Source: Effrenium voratum
Taxonomy: Eukaryota; Sar; Dinophyceae; Suessiales; Symbiodiniaceae
Assembly: GCA_963377175.1 (NCBI GenBank)
Contig: CAUJNA010001447.1
Location: forward strand, 134,811-198,810
DNA length: 64,000 nt
Reading direction: 5' to 3'
Numbering within the stretch: position 1 is the stretch's first letter; each line of letters opens with the position of its first letter. Positions 1 to 10,365 of this stretch are shown piece after piece. Made by a program: the position numbers and the translations under genes. The notes beneath the pieces were generated by a model. That model was given only the letters and a program-made list of their open reading frames with translations. It was not told the origin of the DNA and searched no databases.

Positions 1-408
1 GTGGCGCTGGCTGCTGGCTCTGCCGGAGTTGTGCGCCCGCATACAAGCAAAAGCCCAGACCGCTCGCGACTCACTCGCATTGTTCTTGCTCGTCGCATGC
101 GCCCGCTCGTTGCGCTCAGCAACAAGCCGGGCATCACTACCTGAGCTACTCATGAGCTATGCTACCCGGAGGACTCACAAAGAATCACGCGTGCCGCCGC
201 GGAGACTGGAAGTGCCAAGGTCGTCCTTGAAGTCGCCGGAATCCGACCACCAAGATGCTCGTCCTCCCACGTCTATGTCGCGCCAGACTGGGATCGCTCG
301 CGCGTCGGAAACATCCGCCAGCGCGAGCCAACCCAGATGACACGACTATAGCTGTCTGCAGTGCTGAGCCATCTTGATGACGAACGGTGTGGTAGCCCAG
401 GCTGCGTG
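1..408. other. Flank downstream of helitron helicase end
   Basis: This stretch lies beyond the stop codon of the minus-strand helicase exon. I see no further coding continuation and no helitron 3' end that I can defend (a hairpin followed by CTRR on the minus strand). The element's 3' terminus may lie here or outside the window. The short open frames here look like chance frames in GC-rich DNA. Confidence 0.4.
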
Positions 409-1565
409 TCACGCACGAAGCTTTTGCCGGACTCGCCGCTCAAAAGCGCCAGAGGGGAAGAGATCGGACACGAACTCGGAGCTGTGCCAGCCAAGCTTTC
501 TAACGTAGGACAATGCCCTGCTCTCGTCCCGAAGCGCTTGCGCTTCGAACTGCTGCATCCTCTCCACCAGCGTGGTGTTGTGGGCGTGCAAGTGCCCCTC
601 AAACACGTCCCTCTCAGGCAAGTCGATGATCCACAAGTCGTCCAACTTGCGCGGGCGAGATAGCATGACGTACATCGCCAGGGCGTAGTCTGCGTCTTTC
701 ATCCAGCTGGGCCTGGAAAGGAAGGCCACGAGACCCCGCCGGGCAGTCACGCCCTGCAGCCCGTAGTGAGTCAAAACACAGCGAGGAGCCAGCGGCACCT
801 GCTTGCGCACCACGCTGATCTTCTCCTTGCCAGCAGTATGAAAAGACCAAGCGTTTTCTGAAGATATGGCGCGGATGAAAAAGTGCCCGGGCGGAACGCC
901 CTCATGCCCAGGTAGGCAGTAGTTCTTGTACTCCTCGTCATCTACTTCTACCAGCACTGCCAGAGGCTGATATGCGAGAACAACACACCCCTGACCCTCC
1001 GGGACTGGCGGCTCCTTCGGGTGCAGCTCTATCCTTCGAACGATCACGGGCAGCTCGCGTGTCAGCAAGGGCATGGGCAATATGCAAGACACGCGGGCAG
1101 GCATGCCCACGTAGAGAGGACACATGCCAAGCAGATATGACGTCTTTGTCATGTTCACGACCTGCAAGGCTGCGAAGACGTGGTCTCTGCTGAGCTGCGT
1201 GGGACCCGTGGGGCGGTCAATCGCCTGCGCGAAGTACAAAGTCTGACCGGCAGCTCGGGCCTCCAGCGCGGCCCTGAGCTGCTGCAAGCGGGCCACCTGC
1301 TCCCAGGCAAAGCCGCCCCAGTGAGCTTGGAGGAGCTGCTCGCGAGTGGACGCTGAAGTCGCGGAGGCCGAGGTGTAGCTCCTCGCTTTGACGGCTTGCC
1401 ACAGCTCGTCAGACATGCGCGTCCCACTTCGCATGTGCTGCAAAAGCTGCACGAGCTGTCGCCCAGAAACGCAATTCAAGAAGCGACCTGTGCCGGTGAA
1501 GTGGACGACCCGCTGCAGCGACTGCTTGAACAGCAGGCGCCCCAGCTCGGACGCGTTGCTGACCT
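409..1565 (-). CDS. Helitron PIF1-like helicase, C-terminal exon
   Basis: This is the C-terminal part of the helitron helicase domain. The open frame starts near 1565, after a likely acceptor, with VSNASELGRLLF, and ends with KLRA at 409. It carries late PIF1-type motifs. LTHYGLQGVTARRGLV corresponds to the 'T.HK.QG.T' helicase motif, and YALAMYVMLSRPRKLDDLWI corresponds to the YVALSR motif VI with its arginine. It is separated from the Walker A exon by a short intron of about 85 bp. The enzyme is expected to unwind DNA during rolling-circle transposition. The ATP-binding half lies in the preceding exon, so this exon is not a stand-alone gene. Confidence 0.8.
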
Positions 1566-1651
1566 CACGGAAGACTCAGAGTGAGGCATGGCCTACATCC
1601 AGCCGTGGAAATGCGTCAGACAAAAACACAACACTCAAAGCTCACAAACGC

Positions 1652-2466
1652 CGCCAAGCCCTTGGAGCCTCCTCCGAGTCGTCGTGCTCCGCGTCCGCGT
1701 CGGGGTCGGCCGAAGACTCTGTCGCTGCCTTGGCCGACACCCACTCACAGAGCGACTTCTGCGTGGCTGGGCGCAGCTGCAAGAAGTCCGCCAGCTGGAT
1801 GCCGATGGGCATCTTGCCAAACCACTCCTCCATGTACTTGCTCATGTCCAGGCCCAAAGGCTCTTGTCGCAGCAGAGAAAACCTATAGCCGGCCGCGTGA
1901 TACACATCTGGAGGATTCATGGACAGCTCGTCCATCACCGTGGCAGACGCCTGGGCAATCTGCGCCTCCACGGCGCTGCCCTTGGCCTTGGCACCGCGAA
2001 GGTTTCGGCGGTCCAAGCCAGTGTTTGGGCTCACGTTGGCCCACTTGTGCAGCGTCTTCGCCTCGGGGCCAAGGAGTCTGACGGCTGCGTGGGTGGGAGC
2101 TCCCACGATGTAGCCAGCGCGTCCAAAGAATCGCTGGAAAAGAGGACGGAGCACCTTCGTATAGGCCCAAGTTTTGCCGGAGCCCCCTGCGCCAAGCCAC
2201 AAGCAGTTGCACTTCTCGCTGCTGGCTCCATCCGCCAGGCAGCTGGAGAAATCAGTGCGCTTGTCATACATCTCCTGCATGGCGTTCACGACCGGGGCCA
2301 CTGCCAGAACTTGCTGCTTGTTCAGGGTGTGCTTCCGCACCAGCTCCAGCGCGTACTCGGCCGGGCCAAGGCCGCGGGCGTTCAAGTCCACCAGGAAGGG
2401 GTCCAGCGTTTCCGGCACCGGCGCAAACTCCTCCTCGTCCGCGTCATCCTTGCCCATCTCTGCGTC
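1652..2466 (-). CDS. Helitron PIF1-like helicase, ATPase exon
   Basis: This is the N-terminal half of the helicase. A Walker A motif GAGGSGKT is visible, followed by GAPTHAAVRLL (motif Ia-like) and VMDELSM (the Walker B / DExx equivalent). ADFLQLRPA is the equivalent of the GDFLQLPP motif III, with A replacing the usual G. An acidic tail (DPDADAEHDD) precedes the intron at about 1566-1652. In PIF1-family helicases these residues bind and hydrolyse ATP. The exon junctions are approximate because dinoflagellate introns often use non-GT donors. Confidence 0.85.
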
Positions 2467-2542
2467 ACCTGTGGCCACAACGGGGCAGTTCCACGAAACC
2501 AAGAGACAGCGAGCCAGAAAAGCACATGAAAGCAACAGCGAC

Positions 2543-3583
2543 CGAAAACTGAGCTTGCATGGGATACGCCGCGCCTCCAGAAAGAAACTCCAGGTAGCGC
2601 TTTTGAGCGCCAAGAGCCCGCTCTGCATCCGCATGACTCCAGTTGCGCCGCAGACCCACAGCTCCTTGGGCACGAATGCTCATTCCCTGCTGCACTTGAG
2701 GGACTCCTCCTAATGACAAGCAGAAATCCGTGAGATTGGTCAGCGTCTCCTTGGTGCGGCTTTGCCGTCCAGCTAGCACTCGAGCCCACTCTGCTTCGCG
2801 AAAGAGAACATCCTGCAGTGAATCCAGCGCCACAGCGTGCAGGGCCCGCTCCTGACGCTCGAGAGCATCTTGCTCTCCCAAGCCATCTTGCACATCGTGG
2901 CCTTCGATGTCCACTGAGCCGTCGTCCTCTTCGAGATCGCCATGCTCTTCCAGCTTGGAAATGTAAGCAAAGCGCTCCGCGCGACGCTGGCTGCTGCTTA
3001 GCCTTCTTGCAGCGTGATGCTGCTCGAAGCGGCGCAGCCACGTCAACTGGGTGAAGCTCAAGTGCTCCAGCGGCGATAGCTGAGTGTAGTGAAATCCAAC
3101 AAAAAGGCCAAGAAAGGCAGCCACCAGCTCGTGTGTGCGAGGCACATCGACATAGATGCAGGATCGGGGTCGGAGCATGTGGTGCAGAGCCCACCGCAGC
3201 ACCAAGCTCTGTGATTGCTGCTCCGGATCAATCTCATCGCCGTCTTGAAGTGGATACCAAGATCGAACTCCAACCACGTCTCGGATGACGGGCGAGCTCA
3301 AGCCCCCCAAGATCCGCTCTTGCGCTGAAGCGGTGCGCGTCTGCATGCAAGCCCTCCAGTGCCGCCAGGACGGGGAAAATCGTGCCGAAATCTTACCCCC
3401 GTCTTCATCGATGCGCAAGCTGTGGCACGAGAAGCACGACTCCGAGCTTGCGCACTCTTGCGAACATAAAGGGAAAGGAAATGACAGGCCCAGCATGTAA
3501 GCTGCGTGCTTCTCTGATTCGGACTCCTGCGGCAAGCGAAGATCCAGAGGCACCACTACGGTGTTGTCCGCGCTTCTGACCTC
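2543..3583 (-). CDS. Helitron Rep-to-helicase linker exon
   Basis: This long open exon lies between the Rep and helicase parts of the helitron protein. It starts with EVRSADNTVVV after a CCAG acceptor and ends at QFS before a GT donor. It includes LGLSFPFP, a Cys-containing segment (CSQECASSESCFSCHSL), WALHHMLRPRSCIYVDVPRTHE, LTWLRRFEQHHAARRL, an acidic stretch and LTNLTDFCLSLGG. Such linkers are usual in helitrons, with no catalytic motif known to me. The Cys-rich piece might bind metal, but that is a guess. The joins to the flanking exons are predicted from splice-like sites and frame. Confidence 0.65.
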
Positions 3584-3677
3584 CTGGCCGCGCATGCAAA
3601 CGACAACGAAGCAAAAGCAAGAAGGAAGAACTGTAAAATAAACAAAAGCAAGAACTAAGAACTGTAAGAGAAAAAAC

Positions 3678-4178
3678 CCTCCGTGGGTCCTGCAAGGAAC
3701 TCTCGAAGTGAGGATAATGCTTCTCAAACTCGAAAAATCGAACGCCATCCGGCTTGCCAGCTTTGGATCGATCAACGCGACGCACAAAGCGAGAATACAT
3801 CACCATGGACATGCATCGCAGTAAAGGGTTCCGGCCGCGATGTAGGTAGTCGTCTTTCTGGTTGAACTGCACGACTCGAAGCCTTGCAGACGCCTTAGAC
3901 TGTCCCCCTTCTTCGTCCGACTCACTCAGTTCAGCCAGCTCCCGCACGGGCATTGGTCCAGAGTCCGGCTCCTCAGGTGCGTCCAGTGGATCCACCTGCA
4001 TGTGCGGAGCTCGCAGCGATGCCGCCTTTAAAGCAACCTCGCGGCAGCGCATGATGGCATACGGCACGAATCGGAAAAACATGTTGTATCCAGCAAAGCT
4101 AACGTACTGCTCCTGTTGGTAGAGAAGCTGGTACGCCATTTCTCCATTGGACTTGCAAATGCATCTGTTCATGCCGAA
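3678..4178 (-). CDS. Helitron post-Rep exon, upstream end cut by insertion
   Basis: The open frame reads FGMNRCICKSNGEMAYQLL and onward, then YNMFFRFVPYAIMRCREVAL, SESDEEGGQS and FFEFEKHYPHF, and ends QDPRR at a GT donor near 3677. The segment 'NRC..KSNGEMAYQLL' is the conserved stretch that follows the Rep tyrosine region in this helitron group. Its upstream edge is exactly the end of the inserted element at 4179. When the insertion and one AA repeat are removed, codons for LAF on the far side run straight into GMNR here in one frame. The ATG at 4172 is therefore an internal methionine, not a start. Confidence 0.8.
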
Positions 4179-4310
4179 CCTGGAAGACCAAACGCACTCT
4201 AAAAGTAACGCCTCTAAAAAACATAAACAGGCTCTATTTTAGGACCTGTTTCAAACAGGCCTTAAAAATGACAATTTTAAGGCCTGTTTGGAAAACATAG
4301 AAAACTATGA
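4179..4310 (+). repeat. Left terminal and subterminal repeats of the nested transposon
   Basis: The terminal CCTGGAAGAC is followed by TCTAAAAGTAACGCCTCT and then a near-perfect hairpin. CAAACAGGCCTTAAAA (around 4253-4268) faces TTTTAAGGCCTGTTTG (around 4274-4290). The same AAACAGGCCTTAAAA word recurs near the right end. These look like transposase recognition sites. The GTAACG word near the left end matches GTAAC inside the right end when read inverted. Confidence 0.75.
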
Positions 4311-4803
4311 TTTTTCTCTCTAGCAACTGAGCTAGATTTGCTCTATTAGGTGTGTTCTGCAATGTGCGGCAGCAATCTGAGTGAAAACAAAGCATGTGTG
4401 GCTGCAACCATTTTTGACGGCTCAAAGCCGCAAAATTAGGGTAGGGTGCCTTCATAGGCTAGCTATAGGGGTGCTAGCTAGGCCTGTAAAATTAGGTGCA
4501 TGGGCTTGCAAAGCCGGGTGGTCTCGATTCGCCGGGAGGCCCGCGTTTCGATGCATGCACGCATATGCCCCTAACTCGCTTGCAGGTGCCGCTAGGTGTG
4601 CGAAAGATCCCGAAGATCAAGAACGTTGTCCGCGCAGGGCTGTCAAGTGCCCCATATTATGGAGTTGAGTGATCGTGTGCGTTCGCTGTATTTTTGGAGC
4701 GCGTTGTCAACACTTGCAGCTTCCTGGCTCAGCCTAGGGTAGGGGTTAGGTCTAGGTTAGGCTAGGAAGCTTGCTATAGGGCTAGCTAGGCTTTGCTGCG
4801 TGC

Positions 4804-5600
4804 CATGGCATCGCTGAAGTCGGCGGCCTCGTGCGCTGGCTCTGACGATCCCGAGATCAAGAATATAGCCCAGGAGCTCAAGAACGAGGTCGCTCTCCAA
4901 AAGGCAGCTTTGCTGAAGAATTAGGTTTGCTCGGTTCGGTTACCGGTTTTGTCGCTGAATTTTTTTGGCAACATTCTAGGTTGGCATGAAGCTGCTCGTG
5001 GACTACAGCGGCAAGCTTCTCAAGACCAGCCACGCTGCAACACGGGCCGATGTCATGCACAATCCCCGAGCCACTTGGCAAATCTCAGTGCCTCGACTGG
5101 TTGCCTTGTAGAACTCAGGCTATAGCTGCCGCAGTACGGGGCAGTGACCCCAAGCGGCGAAGGGCCTCTGCCCATGTGCTTGCTGCAGCTGTGCGCAAGT
5201 TTATGCAGGACACCGACCAGCTTCCTCGGGGCGTCAGTGCGCACTGCGAGGCGGTCATGCGCTGGTCTGTGCGGGTCGGGCAAGCTCTACGCAAATTGGT
5301 AGGGGTCTTAGGCAAGATGTTTCTAGACTATATTAGGCCTACGCTATATAGGATCTAGTCTCACGCTGGCCTAGGTGACAGCTTTCAAGAAATTGATCCG
5401 CGTTGCGAAGACCTCCAGAAATAAATCCCTCAACGAGCTGAAGATGGAGCTATTGCCGCACATGCAGCTGGGCCTGGAGGATATGCTTGATTTTGCAAGC
5501 CGGTTTTCCGAATTTCAGTTTTAGCAGAGATTCAGAGTACGCGCAGGATTTGTCTGAGGATGAGCTCGATGATGGGTGCGAAAGCTTGGCAGCCAGGGCC
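4804..5600 (+). CDS. Short exons of an unrecognised protein at the element's left side
   Basis: Several coding-like pieces are separated by short TAGG-rich introns. An ATG at 4804 opens MASLKSAASCAGSDDPEIKN. Near 4991 begins MKLLVDYSGKLLKTSHAATRA. Around 5142-5303 reads DPKRRRASAHVLAAAVRKFM followed by a segment ending GQALRKLV. Around 5390 reads AFKKLIRVAKTSRNKSLNEL and near 5545 YAQDLSEDELDDGCESLAAR. They probably form the N-terminus of the protein that continues with the 6124-6497 exon. I do not recognise a domain, and the exact splice sites are unresolved. Confidence 0.45.
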
Positions 5601-6123
5601 TGATCTCGCTTTCTTGCTGCGGTAGCTGCCTTTGATTGGAAGGAATCAGATGAAGAAACTCCTGCAGTACCCGGCCCTGCAGAGAAGCAGCCATGAGCTC
5701 AGATACAGCGCATGGACTGGAATGTCGCACGTATTGTAGAAGGTCCATTGCAGCCAAACTGGTTGCCAGCCGGAGAGCTGCTGCCCTGCCTCGCAAAGCT
5801 TTTTCTGCAGCAACTCCAGCTGCTCTGCAGTCTGCAGCCCCAGCTGCCCAGTGCTCTTCCTCGTCCCTGGCCGCTGCTTTGCAGCAGCACCGCAGCCAGA
5901 CCCGCGCAGAAGAGCCTGCTTTAACCGACACGGCTTCTTGGGCTGTTTTAATTTTCTTGGAGCTCACGCATTTCTCCTTTTCTAGGTCCGCGAAGCGATG
6001 AAGAAGCTGCAGGAACTGCCTGCAGCTGCCAAGCCGCTGCTCCCTAGTACCCAGCTCCTTAGCCACATACGTTGTTTGCGAGTGCTGGAATTTGCTAGAG
6101 CTATAGCGCGCGCTACAGGTGGA

Positions 6124-6497
6124 AAAATGCGGACTACAAGAGCGAGCAGGGGAGCGACAGCGAGGACCTTCCTCGCAATGCCGCCGAAAAAAATCGCAAG
6201 CAAGCTGCAAAAGCCAAGGCAAAAGCCAGGGCGAAAGCCAAGGCGAAAGCCAGGGCGGAGGCCTTGCAAAATGCACCCCCAAGCAGCCCTGCCAAGCAGC
6301 CCGAGCCTCCGAGTGAGCAGGATGCCATGTACAGCGCTGGGCTTTTTTCGCAGAAACGCAAAGATTTTATCCTTGCAGCTAAGCAGGCAGGTTCGAGCTT
6401 CAAACAGGCATCAGCTGCCTGGAACCTCTCAGCTGATCGAGCCCTGCTGCTTTCCTCGCTGTCCCATTCCGAACTCAAGCGACGTAGGTTTGCCTAG
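6124..6497 (+). CDS. Lys/Ala-rich exon ending in conserved ELKRRRFA block
   Basis: The frame reads NADYKSEQGSDSEDLPRNAA, then a run of Lys-Ala-Arg repeats (AKAKARAKAKAKARAEA), a Pro-rich spacer (PSSPAKQPEPPSEQD), and AAKQAGSSFKQASAAWNLSA leading to SSLSHSELKRRRFA. A block of type 'W..S..RA..L...S..ELKRRRF' recurs in dinoflagellate multicopy element proteins as I remember them. The basic run may bind nucleic acid. The stop at 6495-6497 may instead be just past a splice donor that joins to the LFAG exons at 6762. Function is unknown. Confidence 0.5.
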
Positions 6498-6761
6498 GAG
6501 CAGAAAATGCCTTGCTTAATTTGCTAGCTTGTTAGATGTATAGTGCGAACTTGGTCGCAACGTTGCGGCTGTGTGCAGCATTTAGGCTATAGGACATGCC
6601 CACGCGCGGCAGTCTCTACAGATGGTTGTTCGCGATTTGCTTGCTTGGCGCGCCCCGAAGTGCGTAATCCTGCTCTATGTGCTGGTGGGTTTTTTGGACA
6701 TCCCCAACCTGCAGCAGGACATATATGGTGAGTCTTCTGCAGATTTCGTTGTTTTTCAAGC

Positions 6762-7790
6762 GCAGGACCAGCTGCAGTATTTGGAGCTCTTTGCTGGCGC
6801 TGGTGAAGTCTCGCGGCATTTGAGCCAGGAGCGCGCAAGTCTCGAGCACGTATGTGTCATGAGCTTGTGATTTCGGTACATATCAGGATGGCCTGCGCGG
6901 GGAAAGCCACGACATAGTGGCAAACCCGCTTTGCATGGACTTGCTGCAGCCCTCAGGTTTTGTGCTCGGAGCTGAGTTTGTGATGTTGCGATTTGTGCCA
7001 TATTGCGAGCCCAGTAATTTCTTGCAGGCTTGCTATGGCAGCAGTTCGAGCCTTGGGCCCTGGAGCTGCAGCTGTAGTTGCCCTTTGCTGCAACTCCTTC
7101 ACGATAATGTCAGGGCCTATGATTGAATGTGGCATTCAAAGTTGGCGCGCCTTGTCAAGGAGTCGGGCTACTTCGGGCCGATCAGCCAGCTGCCCTCGAG
7201 GAAATGTTGGCTTTGAGTTTGTTGCCGCAGGCAACAAGCTTGCTGCGCGTGTGTGCATTCTCCTGCTGCTGATGTCCTACAAGCAAACCCGCTGGCTTCT
7301 TGAGCAGCCAGCTCAGTCGTGCTTGGGAACTATGCCATGCTTTGAGTGGCTTTCTGCTCGCGTCCAGGCAGCCAGTTTCAATCACCTATAGCGCCGCTTT
7401 TGTCTGCTACATTTTTTGCTGTTTGTTCCGCTATTGTTTTCTTTCCATCAGGTATGGCGGGGTTACTGGTGGATGGGCGTCTTCGGGGCCCAGTCAGCCA
7501 AGCGCCATTGCGCCTGGAGCAATGACCAGGACTTTGTAGGGGCGGAAGGCGGCTACCTCTCAAAGCGCGAGAAGGAAGCCGTCACGTCGGCGAAGCTCAC
7601 TCGAAGCTATGTGGACTCTGCTGGCTTAAAGCGCTTTGTGGGACAGAAGCAACAGCTGAAGCGTTCCCAGTGCTTCAGCTGCATATGAAGATGTGATTTG
7701 GATTGGATCATGTGACTCGCAGGCAGTACCCGCAGAGATTTGGGCAAGCTATAGCGCGAAATTTTCGATCGAGGTCTGATGCCTCTTGGC
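6762..7790 (+). CDS. LFAG/EQP-type element protein (multi-exon)
   Basis: Successive short exons carry the ordered blocks of a large dinoflagellate family. These are YLELFAGAGEVSRHL (6775-6820); DGLRGESHDIVANPLCMDLL (from 6889); LAMAAVRALGPGAAAVVALC (about 7030-7090); GNKLAARVCILLLLMSYKQT followed by RWLLEQPAQSCLGTMPCFEW (7231-7350); YWWMGVFGAQSAKRHCAWSN (from about 7457); and KQQLKRSQ (7650-7672). The last piece is QYPQRFGQAIARNF (7723-7765). LFAGAGEVS resembles the SAM-binding motif I of C5 DNA methyltransferases, so a methyltransferase-like fold is conceivable. That is inference only, and no Pro-Cys catalytic motif is evident. Introns are short, and some donors look non-canonical. Confidence 0.6.
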
Positions 7791-8451
7791 GGCTAGCGGG
7801 CGCTATAGTAGCAGGTAGGTTTGTAGTTGCTAGAAGCTGCACTTTGCAGCTTGGGCTAGTACTAGTGAGTTAGGTGGTAGGAGCTATGTAGTCGCGCTGC
7901 AGGTGGCTCTCCCTGGTCCGCGTGAGCCTGTGGAGCTCACCTGGCGGCTGTCTGACTTTGAGTTCATCGCCCAGGACCTTCCTGACACAGGCCTGCAGTG
8001 GATTGAGATGGAACTTCTGCGCAACGATTTGGGCGATGACGCTTGGTCGCAACGATGAGACAGCGGGCCCTATGTAGGTCCTACCTACCATCCCTACTAG
8101 GGCTAGACCTATGCTCCTAGACCTATAGGTAGGATCTAGGATAGCTAGACCTAATGTAGGATAGGACAGGTCAGGTCCTTTGAAGAGCTTGCCCAGGCTG
8201 ATCTGCTCTCGCCGCTGCGGTATGTCCTCGGCTGCAAGCACTTGAAAGCGCCGGGCCAGTGGGAGCCCTGCCCGCAATTGGTGTTGGTCTGTGCAGTGCA
8301 GTATATGCATACATGTGCACGTGCGTGTGCGCTCGCAACAATTGTGTTTTTGCATACCGATGCCGTTTGGCTTACATTCTCCTATCCTATAGGCTACGGA
8401 TTTAGGATCTAGGGTGTAGGCTACATAGGCGTAGGAAGCCAGACCTGCAGC
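7791..8451 (+). other. Intron or spacer rich in TAGG/CTAG words
   Basis: The sequence between the LFAG block and the KGD protein contains a coding-like island (about 7905-8060, with an LSDFEFIAQDLPDTGLQWIE frame). Around it are dense runs of CTAGG, TAGGTAGG and CCTATAG words (8085-8175, 8380-8430). The island may be another exon. The word-rich stretches match the introns elsewhere in this element. Confidence 0.4.
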
Positions 8452-9717
8452 ATGCCTGGGGTCATCGAGGACCACTCCATGGAGCCCACCTCGAAGAAGC
8501 CCAGGAACAACATGGAGCTGCGCCCCAAGGCCAAGGCGGCTGTGGGGCCTCGAGGAAACTACGAGGAGTCCAGCTCCGAGGAGGAAGCCTCGTGGCGGTC
8601 CTGGGGCAAAGGCAAGCCTGGGAAGAAGGAGGGCGAGCCTGCAGCCAGCAAAGGCGCCAAGGCTGCAGCAGCCAAGGGCAAGGGTGCAACGGGTGCTGCT
8701 GCCAAGGGCAAGGGCGAGGGCACCAAGGGTGACCTCAACAAGGGCGACCTCAACAAGGGCGACCAGAAGGGCGACAAGGGCGACCGCAAGGGCGACCTTA
8801 AGGGCGACCAGAAGGGCGACCAGAAGGGCGACCAGAAGGGCGACCGCAAAGGCGACCTTAAGGGCGACAAGGGCGACCGCAAGGGCGACCCCAAGGGCGA
8901 CCAGAAGGGCGACCAGAAGGGCGACCGCAAGGGCGACCTTAAGGGCGACAAGGGCGACCACAAGGGCGACCACAAGGGCGACCACGACCAGCGCAAGGGC
9001 GACCTCAACAAGCAGGACCTCAACAAGGGCGACCTTGGCAAGGGCGACCGCCACAAGGGCGACCAGAAAGGCGACCAGAAGGGCGACCTCAGCAAGGGCG
9101 ACCTCAACAAGGACGACCTCAGCAAGGGCGACCGCAACAAGGGCGACTTCGGCAAGGACGACCGCAACAACGGCGAGCCCAACGAGCGCGAGTGCGAGCC
9201 CAACACGCACCACGAGCAGGACGTCGACAGCAAGGCTCCTGCACCTCCTGGCCTGGCGCCAGCCTCGCAGCATGCCGAAGTGCAGACCACCCCTCAGCAG
9301 ACGCCTCGCAAAACCGAGAGCCCTCGCGAGCCCAGCTGTGAGCCCAGCGCCCGCGAGCAGCCCAAGTCCTGGCGGCCTGCCGGATCGGGTCCCTACCACC
9401 CTGCGCAGCCGGCCCCTGGGCTGCGCAGTAACGTGCACATGTACGCTGACGACGTGCACGTTGACCAGGTCTGGCAGGAGTGGGCAGAACGCCGAGCTGC
9501 CCAGCCCGGCCCACCAGCTGGCAACGGCAAGGGTGGCAAACCTCAAGCCTGGACAGACCGCGCTGCTCGACGGACTGACACAGCCGTCGAGCAGCGCCGC
9601 TGGGAGCTTGCAGAGTCCTGGTGGGACGGCTACTTCTGCGCCCTGAACAGAGTGCAGGCTTTTGGGCTGCCTGGCGGCGGGAGCCAGCTGGAAGGCCAGA
9701 GCGCTCCTCGCCCGTAG
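8452..9717 (+). CDS. KGD-repeat protein of the nested transposon
   Basis: The ATG at 8452 (MPGVIEDHSMEPTSKKPRNN) opens a 421-residue frame. After a Lys/Ala/Gly-rich leader comes a stretch of about 150 residues made of KGD units (KGDQKGD, KGDRKGD, KGDLKGD, with KGDLN variants) at DNA positions 8725-9180. It is followed by a Pro-rich linker and a non-repetitive C-terminal end with SWWDGYFCALNRVQAFGL. The alternating positive and negative repeat should be disordered and strongly hydrophilic. A role as a structural or nucleic-acid-binding partner is a guess. The repeat DNA is GC-rich, and the long opposite-strand frame over it is only a shadow. Confidence 0.6.
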   Translation: MPGVIEDHSMEPTSKKPRNNMELRPKAKAAVGPRGNYEESSSEEEASWRSWGKGKPGKKEGEPAASKGAKAAAAKGKGATGAAAKGKGEGTKGDLNKGDLNKGDQKGDKGDRKGDLKGDQKGDQKGDQKGDRKGDLKGDKGDRKGDPKGDQKGDQKGDRKGDLKGDKGDHKGDHKGDHDQRKGDLNKQDLNKGDLGKGDRHKGDQKGDQKGDLSKGDLNKDDLSKGDRNKGDFGKDDRNNGEPNERECEPNTHHEQDVDSKAPAPPGLAPASQHAEVQTTPQQTPRKTESPREPSCEPSAREQPKSWRPAGSGPYHPAQPAPGLRSNVHMYADDVHVDQVWQEWAERRAAQPGPPAGNGKGGKPQAWTDRAARRTDTAVEQRRWELAESWWDGYFCALNRVQAFGLPGGGSQLEGQSAPRP

Positions 9718-10365
9718 CTGCGCCTAGGTAGGTAGGTTCTAGGTAGGCAGCTCGTACTAGTAGGCTCTAGGCTCTGTAGGCTGTGCTTGTACAGAAGCTA
9801 GGCTGGCACGAAGGCGCCTGGCTGCACAAAACTCGCGGAGCGTTGCCCTAGAGGCCAAAAAACTGCGCATCACTCGCAAGTATCGCATTGCATGTCTTGC
9901 CAATTTGGTTTTTGCATAGCAGGCAGGCCAGGTCAGTCTGAATGCTTGCTGCTCAGGAAAACTTGGTGGAGCAGATGCGCTCGCAGCTTGGCTTGCTGAT
10001 GTCAGCTGGTTGTTTCTTGCTTCCGTTTTTCTTTTTGGTGTGCTGGCCAAGGAACTTCGGCCTTCCAGCTGGCTGATGGCCTTTGTAGGCTAATTCGGGT
10101 AGGCTTAGGGCTTGTAGCTTGTTAGGGGGAACTAGGCTGCACTGACCTTAGGCCGCCGACTGGCCGCACTGGCGCGTGAAAAGTGTGCAAACAGCCGTTA
10201 TTTCGGCCCAAAAGGTGTGTAAAAACGTGAATTTTCGTGAATTTTGAAAACGCGTGAAAACGCGTGATTTTTCGTGATTTCTTGTGAAAACGCATGTTGT
10301 GCTGTGATTTTTGGCTAGGTCTAGCTAGGTAGGACTGCTTGGTAGGTTAGGGCAAGCTCGGCGCC
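9718..10365 (+). other. Spacer between two open frames in the transposon
   Basis: TAGG-rich DNA is followed by a repeat-like stretch around 10180-10310. In that stretch the words CGTGAATTTT, CGCGTGAAAA and CGTGATTT recur in slightly varied form. I see no convincing exon. The next ATG (10366) is preceded by TAGG-rich sequence, as with other exons here. Confidence 0.4.

Noticed and set aside
4234..4455. Small minus-strand frame at the transposon's left end
   Set aside because: It lies in the subterminal hairpin repeats and is not conserved at the right end.
7870..9546. 558-residue minus-strand frame rich in Val/Ala/Leu
   Set aside because: It is the complement of the KGD repeat. The plus-strand frame has a sensible start, non-repetitive ends and the same strand as the other exons of the element.
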